64,000 nt of DNA from Megalonaias nervosa (taxonomy: Eukaryota > Mollusca > Bivalvia > Unionida > Unionidae), in assembly GCA_016617855.1 (NCBI GenBank), contig JAECUM010003225.1, positions 23,581 to 87,580 on the forward strand, given 5' to 3'. Each line of letters starts with the position of its first letter. Position 1 is the first letter of the stretch. Made by a program: the position numbers and the translations under genes. Under the pieces are notes generated by a model. The model had not been told where the DNA came from. It saw only the letters and a list, made by a program, of their open reading frames with translations, and ran no database searches. Below are positions 9,783 through 21,992 of the stretch, one piece after another.

Positions 9783-11735
9783 TAAATTTAATAAAACTAC
9801 CACTTTTGTTTAAGTTTTATTTATTGATTTTTATGATACCATTTATACTTTTCTGAAATGAAATGTAATGTTGACTAAAGAATACAATCATTTTAAACGG
9901 TGCGGCCCTCCGCTAAAATCCGCTACCACAAAGTGACCCCCAAGCCAAAACAATTGCCCACCCCTGTCCTATAGGTAAGTTCAGAGAAGGAGTTTACTGC
10001 TCGCTGCCAGTTGTGTTTATTCACCACCCGGACTTCTATGTGCTTGGCATCTGTAGTTATAATTAATACAAAGGAGCACTGATGTCTGCGGGTAAACCGT
10101 GCACTCAAGTGAAGGTGTTTTCAAATAATGATTTTTACTTGCGAGATACTGTCATACTGTAGACCTGGATATAATTCAATCTTGATTATTTTGCACCTAA
10201 CACCGTATTATGCGTGAATGGCAGTTGTCTTCAATATATCGGTTGATTATTTCCCTCTCGTTTGCGAAATCATCTTCTCTTCCAGCCTGCACGAATTCAT
10301 CACATGATTTTATTTTCTCCAAATATTCTGGGCGACACTAGGTCATGGATATCCGTGCACGAAGCACTATATTGTTTTGCTTTAAAATTTGTTACATTGT
10401 TTCAATTTATTTTCAAAATTCCTGTGAATACTGGTGAAAAGGAACCAAAGTGTGTTTCCATATCTCGGCCGTCTTTGTATATTCAAATAAAAACAAAAAA
10501 CAAACAAAACATCGGCACACTTTAAAGAATCCATAGTCAGTTCCAATGTCTGCTTGCTTAACAATAAAATAACCTTTGTATTGATATTCTTTAATTAAAA
10601 AAAGTAACCAAAGTTGGCTTCTGAGGTCAGCTTGCTTTGTAATAAAAATAACCTTTGTCTTTGATGTCCTGTCAGTAAGTTCAAAGAAGGAGTTTACTGC
10701 TCGCTGCTAGTTGTGTTTATTTACCACCCAGGCTTCTGTGGGCTTGGCATCTGTAGTAGTAATTAATACAAAGGAGCATTGATGGCTGTAGGTAAAAAGT
10801 AATGATACTTTTGTAACCCGTGCTGGCAAAAAGATTGTCACTTACACTCAAGTGAATGTGTTTTCAAATAATGATTTTTATTTGTGAGATACTGTCATAC
10901 AGTAGACCTGGATATAATTCAATCTTGATTATTTTGCACCTAACACTGCATCATGCATGAATGATGTTTGTCTTCAAGATATCGGTTGATTATATCCCTC
11001 TTGTTTGTGATTTTGTTGGATCCAGTTTTCAGTTGGATAATATATTCAAAACTTTGAACACAACCAAACACAATTTGTTTCTCAGTGTTCATGTCAACGA
11101 ACAGTGTGGCATGTGTTATCGGGCATAAGAGATACACGCTACACTATGGAAGCCTATGCTACATATATGGATTTCGTGGATATATTTTATTTTTTAATGC
11201 TCATGTTGAATAAAGGAATAAATGATAACAATACAAGGTTATTTCTTTCTTTTTGTTATCAAATAAGCGTTTTGTTTATTTATTTTATTGTAACGTGCAT
11301 GGGGGGGCACAAAAGCAATACAAATTTATTTCATTTCTTAAGTTTTGGGACGTGAGCTAGGTGAAAAAAAGTTTCACCATAAGTCTGGGACAGGAAAAAT
11401 TAATTGTTTTATTGTGTCCCAATACATATGGTAAGTACGGTAACATATGTTTCTTTGATGTTTACCTGAGCTTAATACACATATACCCTCTGAGCCTTCC
11501 TGCAGCTATATCAATATAGAGAGCATGCCTTCCGTTCAGTAGCAACTGAAGAATTCATGGGTGTTGGTGCCAATCCTGGTATCAAGGGGAGATCACTTTA
11601 TCAAATTGCCACCTACGTAGGCAGATAAGATTTAGCTTTTTACTATTAAAAAGTTTTAATCTGGGAGGGTGCATCTGCGAGGAAGTAGAAGTTCTCCTAA
11701 GGTATTATGAACAGGTAAGTATTATTATATCAACT

Positions 11736-12286
11736 TATTTTACTATAAAAAAAACTGGTTTCTTTCACTGATATATCTCGGTATCCCATTTCAGATGTAA
11801 AGAAATTAATATTTAAATTTGTTGGTGATATAACCATTTCTGTCTGTTTTTGAATGTGTTAGAAGGTAACAAGTTTGTGTATCATTATTATTACTAATTC
11901 TTTTAGAACCAGATAACCTGTCTGCTGTTTGAAATGCACCCATTGGCTTATAAATGGCTTTAATGCATTAACTTTAATCTGTGTATTATAGTGATAACAA
12001 AATATTTACATTTATTTTGTTAATAGCACATGAACTCCTGTTTGTGTTGACCAGGGAGTCCCCATTATTTAGCAACATGAGACACCAGAAAAAAGCTGCA
12101 GAACACTTGTTTTACAAACTGAAGAAAATGATTCTAACTCTAAGGAATGGAAGCATGTATAGCTTGTATGTCAATGTAATACAGAGATTATTAATATTTT
12201 TTAAATATATTAACTTTATGGTAAATTAATTAATGGTTGTATTCTTTGAAACACTCATATTTACCCATGTTTTTTGTCCATTTCAG
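11736..12286. other. Intronic or intergenic DNA before the first recognised SERAC1 exon
   Basis: AT-rich sequence, ending in a polypyrimidine stretch and a CAG acceptor used by the exon at 12287. An 82-codon open frame (11981-12229) overlaps, but it has no similarity to the SERAC1 N-terminus that I can see. Confidence 0.5.
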
Positions 12287-12406
12287 AAGTGTATTGAAGA
12301 TCAGTTTAGAATTCTTCTGTCTTCCCTACCAAAAAGCGGTGTAGACAAGTGTGTTAGACATTTCACATCCAGAGCCCTTAATGAAGGCAATATAGATGAA
12401 GAAAGG
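12287..12406 (+). CDS. SERAC1: SERAC1 exon a (first seen here)
   Basis: 40 codons, phase 0 at both ends, acceptor CCATTTCAG, donor GTAGGT. The sequence includes [19 protein letters not shown], matching the vertebrate segment with 'LLASLP' and 'YFTSLAL'. It is part of the helical N-terminal region. Confidence 0.85.
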
Positions 12407-14860
12407 GTAGGTTCCTGCAGTACGCAGTATTGAAATGGCTTGTGAAATTAAAAAAGTGACAAAATCTATCTCTGCTTATCAAATTAGCAATAAAATATTT
12501 TGAAAGTCACTCTGCTTACTAAAATCATCAGTTAATTTACTCTATCTCTCTCTCTCTCTGGATGCTCCATTGGCCTAGTGGTTAGAGCATCCGCCTTGGA
12601 TGCGGGAGGTTGTGAATTCAAACCCCGGCCGAGTCATACCAAAGATTTATAAAAATGGTACTAACAGCTGCCTCACTAGGAACTTAGCATTAAGAGGTTA
12701 GTGTTAGGACTGGTTGGCCTGGTGTCAGGATAATTTGACTGGCTGGAACATCATGCTACATGTCTGCAGCATGATGTTCCAGTGCTAGACATCACTATAA
12801 ACTGCCACAGTGGTCTAAAGTGCTCACCTTTCTAGGTCACTTCCATCTTACCTCAGTCTGCATTGGTTTGAGTCTCGGGATCAGCTAACAAATGTTGTTA
12901 CTCATTACTTTGGGTCTAAATTCCTTGGTCGACTTCAGAAGAAAAGATTAATTATTTTGGGAGTAGTGTGCTTTAAAGTGGACATAGCAGAATTGTTATG
13001 ATATCCAAGAAGACTAAGGAAGTTTGAATCATTTGAACACTTCAGTACTAAACATAAGTTCCTGTTGACTGTACATAATCAATAACAGCTTTAGGAGCCT
13101 CCTCCAATGAAGGAAGACTTCTTGAAAATTTCAGACATTGTCAAGGTCCCTGTGAAGTTTATCAGCGAACACTCTGGAAAAGGAACCAGAATGGTACAGG
13201 TGACTGGAAATATGGCAAGACATTGTAAAAGTATTTGCAAGCTATGCAGTCTCTGAAGATCCCCAATCCAGAAAATATGTCCTGTAAATGCTGCTGGCTG
13301 TAAGAAATAAACTGATCATTGCAAAGATAAATTTCTTCAAACTAATTGCCATTCACTACCTTTCAAATGTTCATGTTGGATATTGGAAATAAAGACAATT
13401 ACTTTACTGAAAACTTTAGAAAAATGATAAATGAGATGTTGAACAATTTAAAGAATTATTAAGAAATTGAAAAAATTCAAGCTGAACTGTAAACTAGACA
13501 GATGTATTTTGTTGAAGTGTGAACACATGACCATGTAGATGGTATAAGAAGTGTCTGAAAATAGTAAAATTGACTTTTGAACCATTGTATTGTGAATTTT
13601 GTTGAAGAGTGAACATATGCTCATGCAGTTATTATTAGAACGTTTTTGCAAATAGACAGTATTGTCAGCTTTTGAGCAATTATACTGTGAATTTTGTGTC
13701 CAGAGCAAAGTTGGTAAGTGACTAAGTCATTGTAGTCAAGCCCCTGAAAATATAGAATAAAACCCTCTAAAGAGTGCTTAGGGCTGTTCCATTTAAACAT
13801 ACATGGTACCCAGGGAAGGCAGTTTTTAAAAATATATGCCAGGGTACTTTGATTTCACAGAGTTCATATTAAAATGATAAGAAAATTCTAAATTGCTTCT
13901 CTGGGTGAGTAGCCCACTTTAAAAGTGCCTTACCTGGATCCTGTATATGTTTTAATGGAACAGCCCTTACAACATCATTAAATTTTAACACCATAATTTT
14001 TTATCGACCATGGTACCACACCTTTATCACAGCAGAAGGCCATCATGACCTATATTTCATTTTGTCTGGCTTATGTTCAGTTTTTACACTTAACTCTTGA
14101 CCTAATAGGTTTTCTGCACTCTGTATGCATATTGTTGTGAGTTTAATGCCACTTTGTTAACATACATAGGCTATACATAGTAGCCAGTATAACTGATGGA
14201 GGAAGAACTACTGACCAATTCTCACATACCTACATTGGCCTAACCCGAGACTCGAACCCATGCAGACAGAGATGAGATGGTAGTAATTATTAAAGGCAAG
14301 CGCTTCAGACCACTTGCCCACCAGGGGCCCCTTGCATGCACACTGTTATACCTAGAAACTTGTGGCTTGATGAGGGAATGCATATTGATGTGTACTACTC
14401 CCTCATCAAAGTTTATCACTGTGACATTTTATACTTACATGTTTTGGTTACATTTTGTGTCATGAAACTTAATAAGAGAATGTGCATTCGTGAGTCAGTC
14501 TGATTAAAATTATACTTTAAATAAGTGGATCTGACAGGCACCAATAAATATTCTTGTTATGATGACATTTGGAATTTCCAACTTAATTTTAGTAACATAT
14601 CAGATAATGTACTGCATTTCATGTTAGTGAAAATTGTTGTCCATGGCATGACTGCATTTTATCCAATTATAATGAAGGGCAGTATAATGAGGGAGAGCTA
14701 TGAATTCACTATTTTTCATGGAATGATAATTTTTTGAGTTTTTTTCGATTGCTATAAACTATGAATTTAAGACCAATTGATCAATAATCCTATTATAGAT
14801 ACAATAAGAAGACAACCTCAAATCCACAAATTCAGGTATTGAGAAAATGTCACTGTGTGA

Positions 14861-14930
<70 letters not shown>

Positions 14931-17900
14931 CAGTGCTGTTGCCCAAAGCTACTCTCATGTTATGATTCGATTCTAATCTGTGTTTTTAGACAGCGATATT
15001 GTTGTGAAAACATTTATGGTGTGACATAGTATTCTGTGAAACCCTTGTGTTACCTTGTAACTTGATTTGTTGTTCATTTACAGGGAGGTTTGTGGTGTTT
15101 TGGAGGTACAGGCCTGGAGTTCACAAAGTCACTAAGTCCTGTCCCGGATGAAACAGTAGAACTGTTTTGTCTAGAGGCCCTGGTTCAACACTCAATTGTA
15201 CATGTAAGTTTTAAGTTACTTAAATGTGCACATATTCATTTTGTACATATTATATTTCTAATTAATTGTGCAACTGTGTATGCTTAAAAGAAAATGAGTT
15301 GTCTGATTTTGCATACCATTTAAAGTGGTATCACTGAGTATTGTATTTTTTGCAGGATTCTGAAAATATGGGTTAATTTGTAATAGTTACTTGTTTCATC
15401 ATTTTAGTGATGTTAGATGTTCTGTTACAAGACCTGTCATTCTGAATAATTTTTTCATATTGAATAAAATAAGTTGAAATTCCTTGTCTGCTCTTTTTCC
15501 CAGAATTGTTGCAAGTCAGAAAGACCCTCCACCTTAAAACTTGAAAGTCTATTAGCTTGCAAATGTAATCATTTAAATAGTTTTATTCACTTTCCTATCC
15601 AGGATTCTGCAGCCAGCACCCATGCCTAGTAAGGATCATACTTAAAAAGACATTGAAGATCATCTATATAAGATACTAGATAATTCTTTGTTTATTGATA
15701 GTGAACAGAATATATATTAAGTCCGTTCCAATTAAATCAACATGGAGAAAAGCCACTTTTTTATTGGGTACCATCACTAGAAAAGAACTAAAATTATGCA
15801 AGGACAAAAATAATGAGTACTCTAAATGATGCATTATAGAACTACCCCATTTTTAATAGTCCGCTATGTCAATAACTGAACATTTTTGCACAGAAGTCTG
15901 CCGTCCACATTGCTCAAACCTTATGGACGATCCCATTTTAGTCACCATTACTCTTTAGAGGAAAAATTTAAGACGTTCAGAGGCAGGCAGTTCTGGAACT
16001 GCCCCTCCAACTAGCCACTCAACACACACAGGTGTTTTGAAAAACAATCAGCCCCTGCCACTGCGGAGGAATGATAAGCGGACTAGGGACAAGGGATCTT
16101 TTCAGTCAAATGTGCAATATAGATTCCAGTCTAATGCCAGGAAATAACAGTCTAATCAAGCTAGGAGGCAACCAAACAGATACATCAAGAAACAAAGTTT
16201 CACTGCCTTCATGCCTCCTAACTCAAGATATTGACCTACCTTCCACACTACCTGCAGAGAGCATACCTGTGGGTGGCCACCTCCTGGAATTTCAGGCTCA
16301 CTGGATAACCTTATTCCCTTTAAACGATTGGGTGATCCAGGTCATTTCAGAGGGGCTTCAGACTTCATTTATCCATCCCCCTCCCCTTTCCTCCACTCTC
16401 CTCTTAATGGACCTACTGTCAGATTGGAATAGGATGCCTTACTACAGCAGGAGATATAGTCACTCACTGAAAAACAGGGAGTGGAGTTTGTGTGAATTCC
16501 ACAATCTCCAAGGTTTTATTCCAGACAGTTTCTAATTCAGAAGGCAAATGGCAAGTTGAGTTTGATCATTGACCTGAGTTGCCCCAACCAATACATTTAG
16601 CCATCGAATTTCATGATGGACATGGCGAGATCAATCAGTCTCTCTATCCGACAGAATGAGTATGCCATCAGTCTCAATCTGACTGGCATATATTTTCATG
16701 TCCCTGTCCACCCCATGTCATGGAAATTTCTCTATCTTGCTTACTGCGACATGGTTCATTGGTTCAGATTCCTGCCCTTTGACCTCAACATCATCCCTTG
16801 GGTTTTTAGCAAAGTTATGGATTGCATCGTCACCCTGTTCTGATCAGCTTCATCTGCAACAATAGCAGCTTACCAGGACAACACCCTCCAGAAACATATA
16901 GCAAGTTCTATTCTACTGAAAGGCAGAAACAATCTTCTCTCACCTTTAAATTATCTAGGCTTTCTAGTGAACTGGAAAAGTCTGATTTCCATCCATCTCA
17001 GCTTTTTTTTTCATCTGGGTATAGCGGTTACCTCAAGCCTGAATCTGATATGGCTTCCTCATATTTGCATAATCAGGATCATCAAACTTATCGAGTTCAT
17101 TTACAACAGGACTTGGAATTCAGTGAGAGAGTTATTGCAACTCCTCATATTATTCAATCCAGCATCAGTCTTGATCCCACTCGGCCATCTTTTTATGCGC
17201 CCCTTACAAATGATATTGCTAGCACAATGGTGCCCCCTTCTCAAGTTCCCTCAATCAAACATTTATGATCATGCCTGAGATATGATCATTCCTGTGTCTT
17301 GGTGCAGTCTCAGTTGTTTGACCATGAGGATCCCGCTGAAGAAGCCCCAAGCAGAAATAATGGTATGTACTGATGCCAGTATATATGGTTGGGGTGCCCA
17401 CCTGTTGCCAGATTTCACAACTAATGGCACATAGAGCCAGGGTAATAGACTCTCCACATCAACCTTCTAGAAATGAAGGCTGTCACATACACATTTCGCA
17501 TTTGGACGGATTGACTCTTAGGCAGAATGGTCCTCATTATGTCTGACAACTCTGCAGTGGCAACCTACCTCCTCCAACAGAGGAGTACCAAATCATCTGA
17601 CCTTTGTGTTCTGATTTGGCAGTTGCTATGTTGGTGCGACAACCTCCGTATAAATCTACAAATCAGACACATTCCCAATATCTTGGCCAACTTCTGTTTA
17701 GGAAAGGTCAAGTCATTTGCACAGAATGATCTATCAATCAGTCTTTGTTCAGATCTGCCAACTTTGGGGTGTCCAGTGATTGATCTTTTTTGTGACAAGA
17801 TGGAATCACAGGGTGCCCACCTTTGTCTCTCCAGTTTCAGACCCAGAAGCATGGTCTGTGGACCTCTGTCAATCAGTTGGGAGGGGTTGTGGACATTTGC

Positions 17901-20900
17901 TTACCCTCCCACAGTTTTTGTACCCAATATAATCTAGAAGTTACAGGGTCAGAAATGTTAGATGATTGTGATTGGCCCTCTCAGATGGGACATATCCTGG
18001 GTCACTGATATACTTAATCTAGCCATATATCTGCCCAGGAAGATTCCGGCCAACCCGAATCTTCTCAAGCAACCATGGTCACTTGTGTTCCATCCCTGCC
18101 CTGATCATCTTCTTCACACTTGGCTCTTGTCCTTGTCCAGACAGCCTTGTAAGACAAGTTAAACCTTTGAGTGTGGAGAGAGCAAGAAGGCCTTCCACTC
18201 TGAAGGCTTACAGTGGAAAGTAGCGTGTTTTCAGGGACTGGTGCCATATCAATAACATCATCACTCTTAGTGCCTCAGTCCCTCAGATGGCTGAATTTGT
18301 TTTCTTGCTCTTTGAGGAGAAACAGTTGGCCCCATTTGCTATTAAAGGCTACTGTTCCATATCAGACATATTCCGGCATCATGATAGACGTGATATTGGG
18401 CATGATAAAGATCTGTTGGATCTTTTAGCCAATTTTGATCTCAACCAAAATCCTTCACTCTGTTTCCAAAATGGAATCTGTCCTGGGTTTTAACATGGCT
18501 CATTTCAAATAAGTTTGAGCCTTTAGCCCACACTTTGCTAAAGCAACTATCATACAAAACATGTTTCCTGATAGCTTCAGCTTCAGCATGCACAGTGAGC
18601 AAGTTAACATGCCCTTTCCATTGACCCGAAGTATCTTCAGTTCAGATTGCGAGGTTCAGTGATCCTCTTGACACAACCAGGCTTGGTAGCCAGAAATTGG
18701 TTACTGTCTATCAGCAATCAAAGAGTTGTCGTTCACTTGCTTTCTTCCATAGACAGGTCAAGAGCAGTGGCCATGCAAGATCCTGTTCACACATTCAAGC
18801 AATACTTAAAATGCAGAGACAAGTCATGGCAGGCACAAACACTTCTTTCCGGTTAAAGTGAGGAAACAGGATATCACCCATCAAGCTCTTGCTTCATGGC
18901 TGAAATGGGTTATATGCTAGGCATACTCAGAGGTCTGACATGATCATAGCAGGCTCATGAAAATTCCTGCTCATGAGATTAGAGCAATCTCAGTGAGCCT
19001 CGTGTTCAAACGTAATGTTTCGATCCGAGATATAGTAGAAGCTGTTGGCTGGCATGCAGAGTTAACCTTCTCAAGTTTTTATCTCAGAGATTTACCTTTG
19101 CAGAGGCAAACGATGAATCTGGTTGGTCCAGTGGTGGCAGCCTAGATGACCACCAGACCCAATTAAAACAACACAGCCTATCAGCTTTGTTGGATTCACA
19201 AGTGAAATTTTGTAGGCAAAAAGATTTCATTAGTTATCTTCTTAACTATATTTAGGTATCAAAAATCAAGTGAACCTAGGCTGTGTTGCATATGTAATTA
19301 GGAGAATGGGTTATCATTAGTATGGGGAATCCAGCAATCATTCCATTAAAGGATACCTGAGGTAGAGGTTGGATGATCAGCATTCCTTCCTTCTATTACC
19401 TGTTCTCTTCATGATAATGTGATGGGGAGCGTATTTGAAGGAGAAAACAAATTTTGGAATAAATTGTCTTTCTCCAAGAATACTTACCCAATGACATTAC
19501 TTAAAAACTTCCCAACCACCCTGCCATGGTAGCATCATAGTATGTCACTCAGCTTAAATACTAGCAACACCTGGTGGTGGTGGCAAGGGGAGGTAATGGG
19601 AAAGAGCTATTGCCCTTTCTCTACATTTGATAGGTAAAGACAATTTTCATCTTTTAGTAGAGCTGGATTTGCAAGATAGCAGGCTTATATCCCAAACATT
19701 AATGTGATTAGATAAGTTTTCTCTGAGAAACACAATTTATTTAAAAATTTGCTTTTTTGGTTCAGTCAGTGAGTTTGATCATGACCTTTTGATTGCAAAA
19801 TAAGTGGTCTTCTTCCTTACCTTAAGTGCAAGCCATCTGTGTTTGGTTTGGATAAGCCATATATTACTAATGATATTGTGCAGAAACCATTTTTCTTCTT
19901 TCAGACAGTGACTTTGACCATAGACCTGTAGGCCTAAAACTCGTAGGGTTCCTCCTTACCCAAATTGCAACCTATCAACAGAGTTGGTAAATCTAGATTG
20001 AAGAGAACTCATATTATTGAGTTGTTATGTGAAAACAATTGTATTCTTTTTTTCAGTCACAGTGACCTTTGCCATTGGCCTTTTGACCCTGAAATAGATT
20101 GGGTTCTTCATTGTGGCAAGTGCAAAATATCCACAAAATTTGGTAACTATGGATGATAGAGATCTGAAAATGTAATTCATTTTCCATCTTTCAGTTATTT
20201 TGAACTTGACCTTCAAACTTTTGAGCTCAGAATCAAAAGGGTTCCTCTATAATCCAATTGTCAGCTGTACACATTGCATGGTAACTGTAGATGAAGGGCA
20301 GTTAAAGCTATTTTCAGCAAACAAAATTGGTAACAGTTTAATGGACAGGTAACATCATGATGTAATACACTCCACTTTATGGTGAGCATATAAGAAAGTT
20401 TGTACCCTGCCCTCTACAGAAAATAAAGTGATTCCCTCTCCAACATGAGTAGCTCTTATGATCATTGTCACTAAGCATGATGTACTAAATGTTTTAATAA
20501 TTTTCAGCATCCAGATAATTGTAAGGAGATTGTTGACTTGAAAGGAATACAGTTATTACAGAGAGTATACCATGTGCATGGCAAAAGTATTGTCTTCAGG
20601 AGACTTCTGGCTTGGATAATTGGAAATCTAGCTATTCACAAAGAACTTCATAAAGACATTATACAAGGAGGTAGGTTCACTTTACTTTCAGAATCTGGCA
20701 GAAAACAAATTTTCATGAATGGTTTTATCTCCATCATAAAATGCTACATTACCAGTAAGAGTTTAAATGGTGACACTGAAATCATACACTGGTGCTGGCA
20801 TCATTACTCCATGCAACAGAAATGTAGAGGGAATGCTGAAAAATGCATTTTTAAGCAGAATTATGTTTATTTTGGATGATATTTTACATAAAAAGCATGC

Positions 20901-21715
20901 ATTGCCCACCATGACATTTTGTTAGATGGTAGTTGAGACAATCTCTGGTTATGAGTGAGGCCAATACATATGAATTCTGCAAGTTTGGTACTGTGATGAA
21001 CTGTTGACATATGAAATAAGTCATTGGAATTCATGATCAGTCTTACAAACAGACTAGATGGTATTAATAAAAAGATGCACAGGGAATTGTGATCTTACAT
21101 GAGCTAATTCATATAAACTGCTGTTGATATAGAGGGGGAGGGGTGGAAACTAATTAGGAGATCAAGCTTCCTTGAAATAAGGTACATAGTGTATGCACAT
21201 ATTTTGTTAATGTTAGACCAACTGTCAGGGTTGGTATGACAAACTGTAGACAGTCAGCTAAAATTATGGATTGGACTTAGTGGAACTACTGATTGATATG
21301 TGTTATGGTAATCAGGTCTGCTTTACAAACATCTTCTCACTGGTTAGCCCATATCAGCTTTGTTTTCAGCATATGGAGACCTTAAAAAGTTATTGAATTT
21401 TCAGTATATATGGACAGATAGGTGATCACACAGAACATTGCATGCCTTCCATAGACATGAGGGTGTATAAATAGCAGTTTAGGCCCCCCACCCAATCTGT
21501 GTTCCCTATTGTACTGGGTTTACAACTATGGTAGGTAGGTAGGATTTTTTTTAAACACTATATATATGATAATGATCAGTATATATCATGTACTAAGTGC
21601 TTCAAGTACTGGGCTAAACAGGCTCAGTTAGATGCACAAATCAATTGAGAGTTTTTTAAAATGTTCTTTTGTTGTAAATTATATAATAACCACTGGGTTA
21701 AACTATATATGACTA

Positions 21716-21771
<56 letters not shown>

Positions 21772-21952
21772 AAACCTGTCTTGAAAGAAGCTGTGTGAAA
21801 CCACCTGTCTTGAGAAACCACATTCTCAATGAACAAATTTATTGATTATATAGTATTGTGACCTGTTATAAGAGACCACCTGCCTTGAGAGACCATAATT
21901 TGTTGGCAGAATGAGTGGGCTTTCAAGACAGGTTCTACTATCTATCTATCTA

Positions 21953-21992
<40 letters not shown>

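Larger units (their letters stand above)
7638..9966 (+). mobile_element. Complete hAT (Charlie-like) DNA transposon
   Basis: The element is 2329 bp, bounded by perfect 13-bp terminal inverted repeats CAGGGGTGGGCAA and flanked by identical 8-bp target duplications TCCTATAG (7630-7637 and 9967-9974), the hallmark of hAT elements. The GC-rich sequence just inside the left end (gcggcccgcc) and inside the right end (gcggccctccgc) is typical of Charlie-like hAT ends. It carries one uninterrupted transposase gene. A duplicated copy of the surrounding DNA at 10667-10674 lacks the insertion, which confirms both boundaries. Confidence 0.97.
7219..11006. repeat. Internal tandem duplication within the pogo-like element
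   Basis: Two copies lie head to tail. Unit 1 is 7219-10262 (about 0.7 kb once the hAT insertion is removed) and unit 2 is 10263-11006 (about 0.74 kb). Both start 'tgcgaaatcatct' and share 'cacgaattcatcacatg', 'gcacgaagcactatattg', 'aataacctttgtctttgatg' and 'aaggagtttactgctcgctg'. The end of unit 1 joins the start of unit 2 at 'ctcgttTGCGAAATC'. About 40 bp near 10795-10850 are present only in unit 2. Confidence 0.88.
6704..11440 (-). mobile_element. pogo-like (Tc1/mariner) DNA transposon with nested hAT and internal duplication
   Basis: Both ends are visible. The left end is CCGTATTTATTGTATATG and then TTGGGACA. The right end, reverse complemented, is CCGTACTTACCATATG and then TATTGGGACA. 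TA dinucleotides flank at 6702-6703 and 11441-11442, the target duplication of this superfamily. Several 'tgggaca' motifs lie just inside each end (6722, 6738, near 6790 and 6820; near 11345, 11384 and 11414) and could be transposase-binding repeats. A minus-strand transposase fragment is at 7105-7350. After removing the hAT insertion and one copy of an internal duplication, about 1.65 kb remains, so the element is an internally deleted, non-autonomous copy. Confidence 0.88.
5100..11735 (+). mobile_element. DIRS-like retrotransposon remnant C, interrupted by nested elements
   Basis: Pieces of a tyrosine-recombinase retrotransposon read on the + strand. RNase H: 'SDNFTVVTYRK' near 5144, then 'TKSPDLRILIWDFLKWC'. 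Post-RNase-H linker at 5691: 'LFVTRWNTKL' and 'PVPDPKTWTVDALSIDW', a hallmark of this order. A tyrosine-recombinase C-terminal trace lies near 6350-6430 ('AVGWRSEYTSQAF'-like). Most recombinase sequence between 6075 and 6350 is missing and several stops and frame changes occur, so it is dead. A pogo-type transposon is inserted at 6704-11440; non-coding sequence after it (11443-11735) may be the 3' end of the same element. The left and right limits are uncertain. Confidence 0.7.
15600..19735 (+). mobile_element. DIRS-like retrotransposon remnant A (intron 2, sense)
   Basis: Contains, in order, a gag-like region (about 15600-16060), a pre-RT segment, reverse transcriptase, RNase H and a tyrosine recombinase, all broken by stops and frameshifts. 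No integrase core is present, which separates DIRS from Gypsy elements. The right end (about 19340-19735) includes 'ggatacctgaggta', 'caattttcatcttttagtagagctg' and 'attaatgtgatt', also found at the ends of remnant B in the opposite sense, as expected for inverted terminal repeats. The left boundary is approximate. Confidence 0.85.

Noticed and set aside
11981..12229. Possible SERAC1 exon just before 12287 (frame with 'RHQKKAAEHLFYKLKK')
   Set aside because: It does not resemble the known SERAC1 segment preceding exon a, and no donor in the right phase follows.
12561..12640. tRNA gene
   Set aside because: The A and B boxes are present, but the cloverleaf does not close and the sequence continues into a SINE body.
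14847..15029. Open frames made of IYIYIY repeats over AT runs (also near 21624, 24155, 30566 and 34985)
   Set aside because: These are translations of (AT)n microsatellites, not genes.
15600..19735. Gypsy/Ty3 LTR retrotransposon
   Set aside because: RT and RNase H are followed by a tyrosine recombinase (HEIR and [15 protein letters not shown]), not an integrase, and the ends are inverted rather than long direct repeats.
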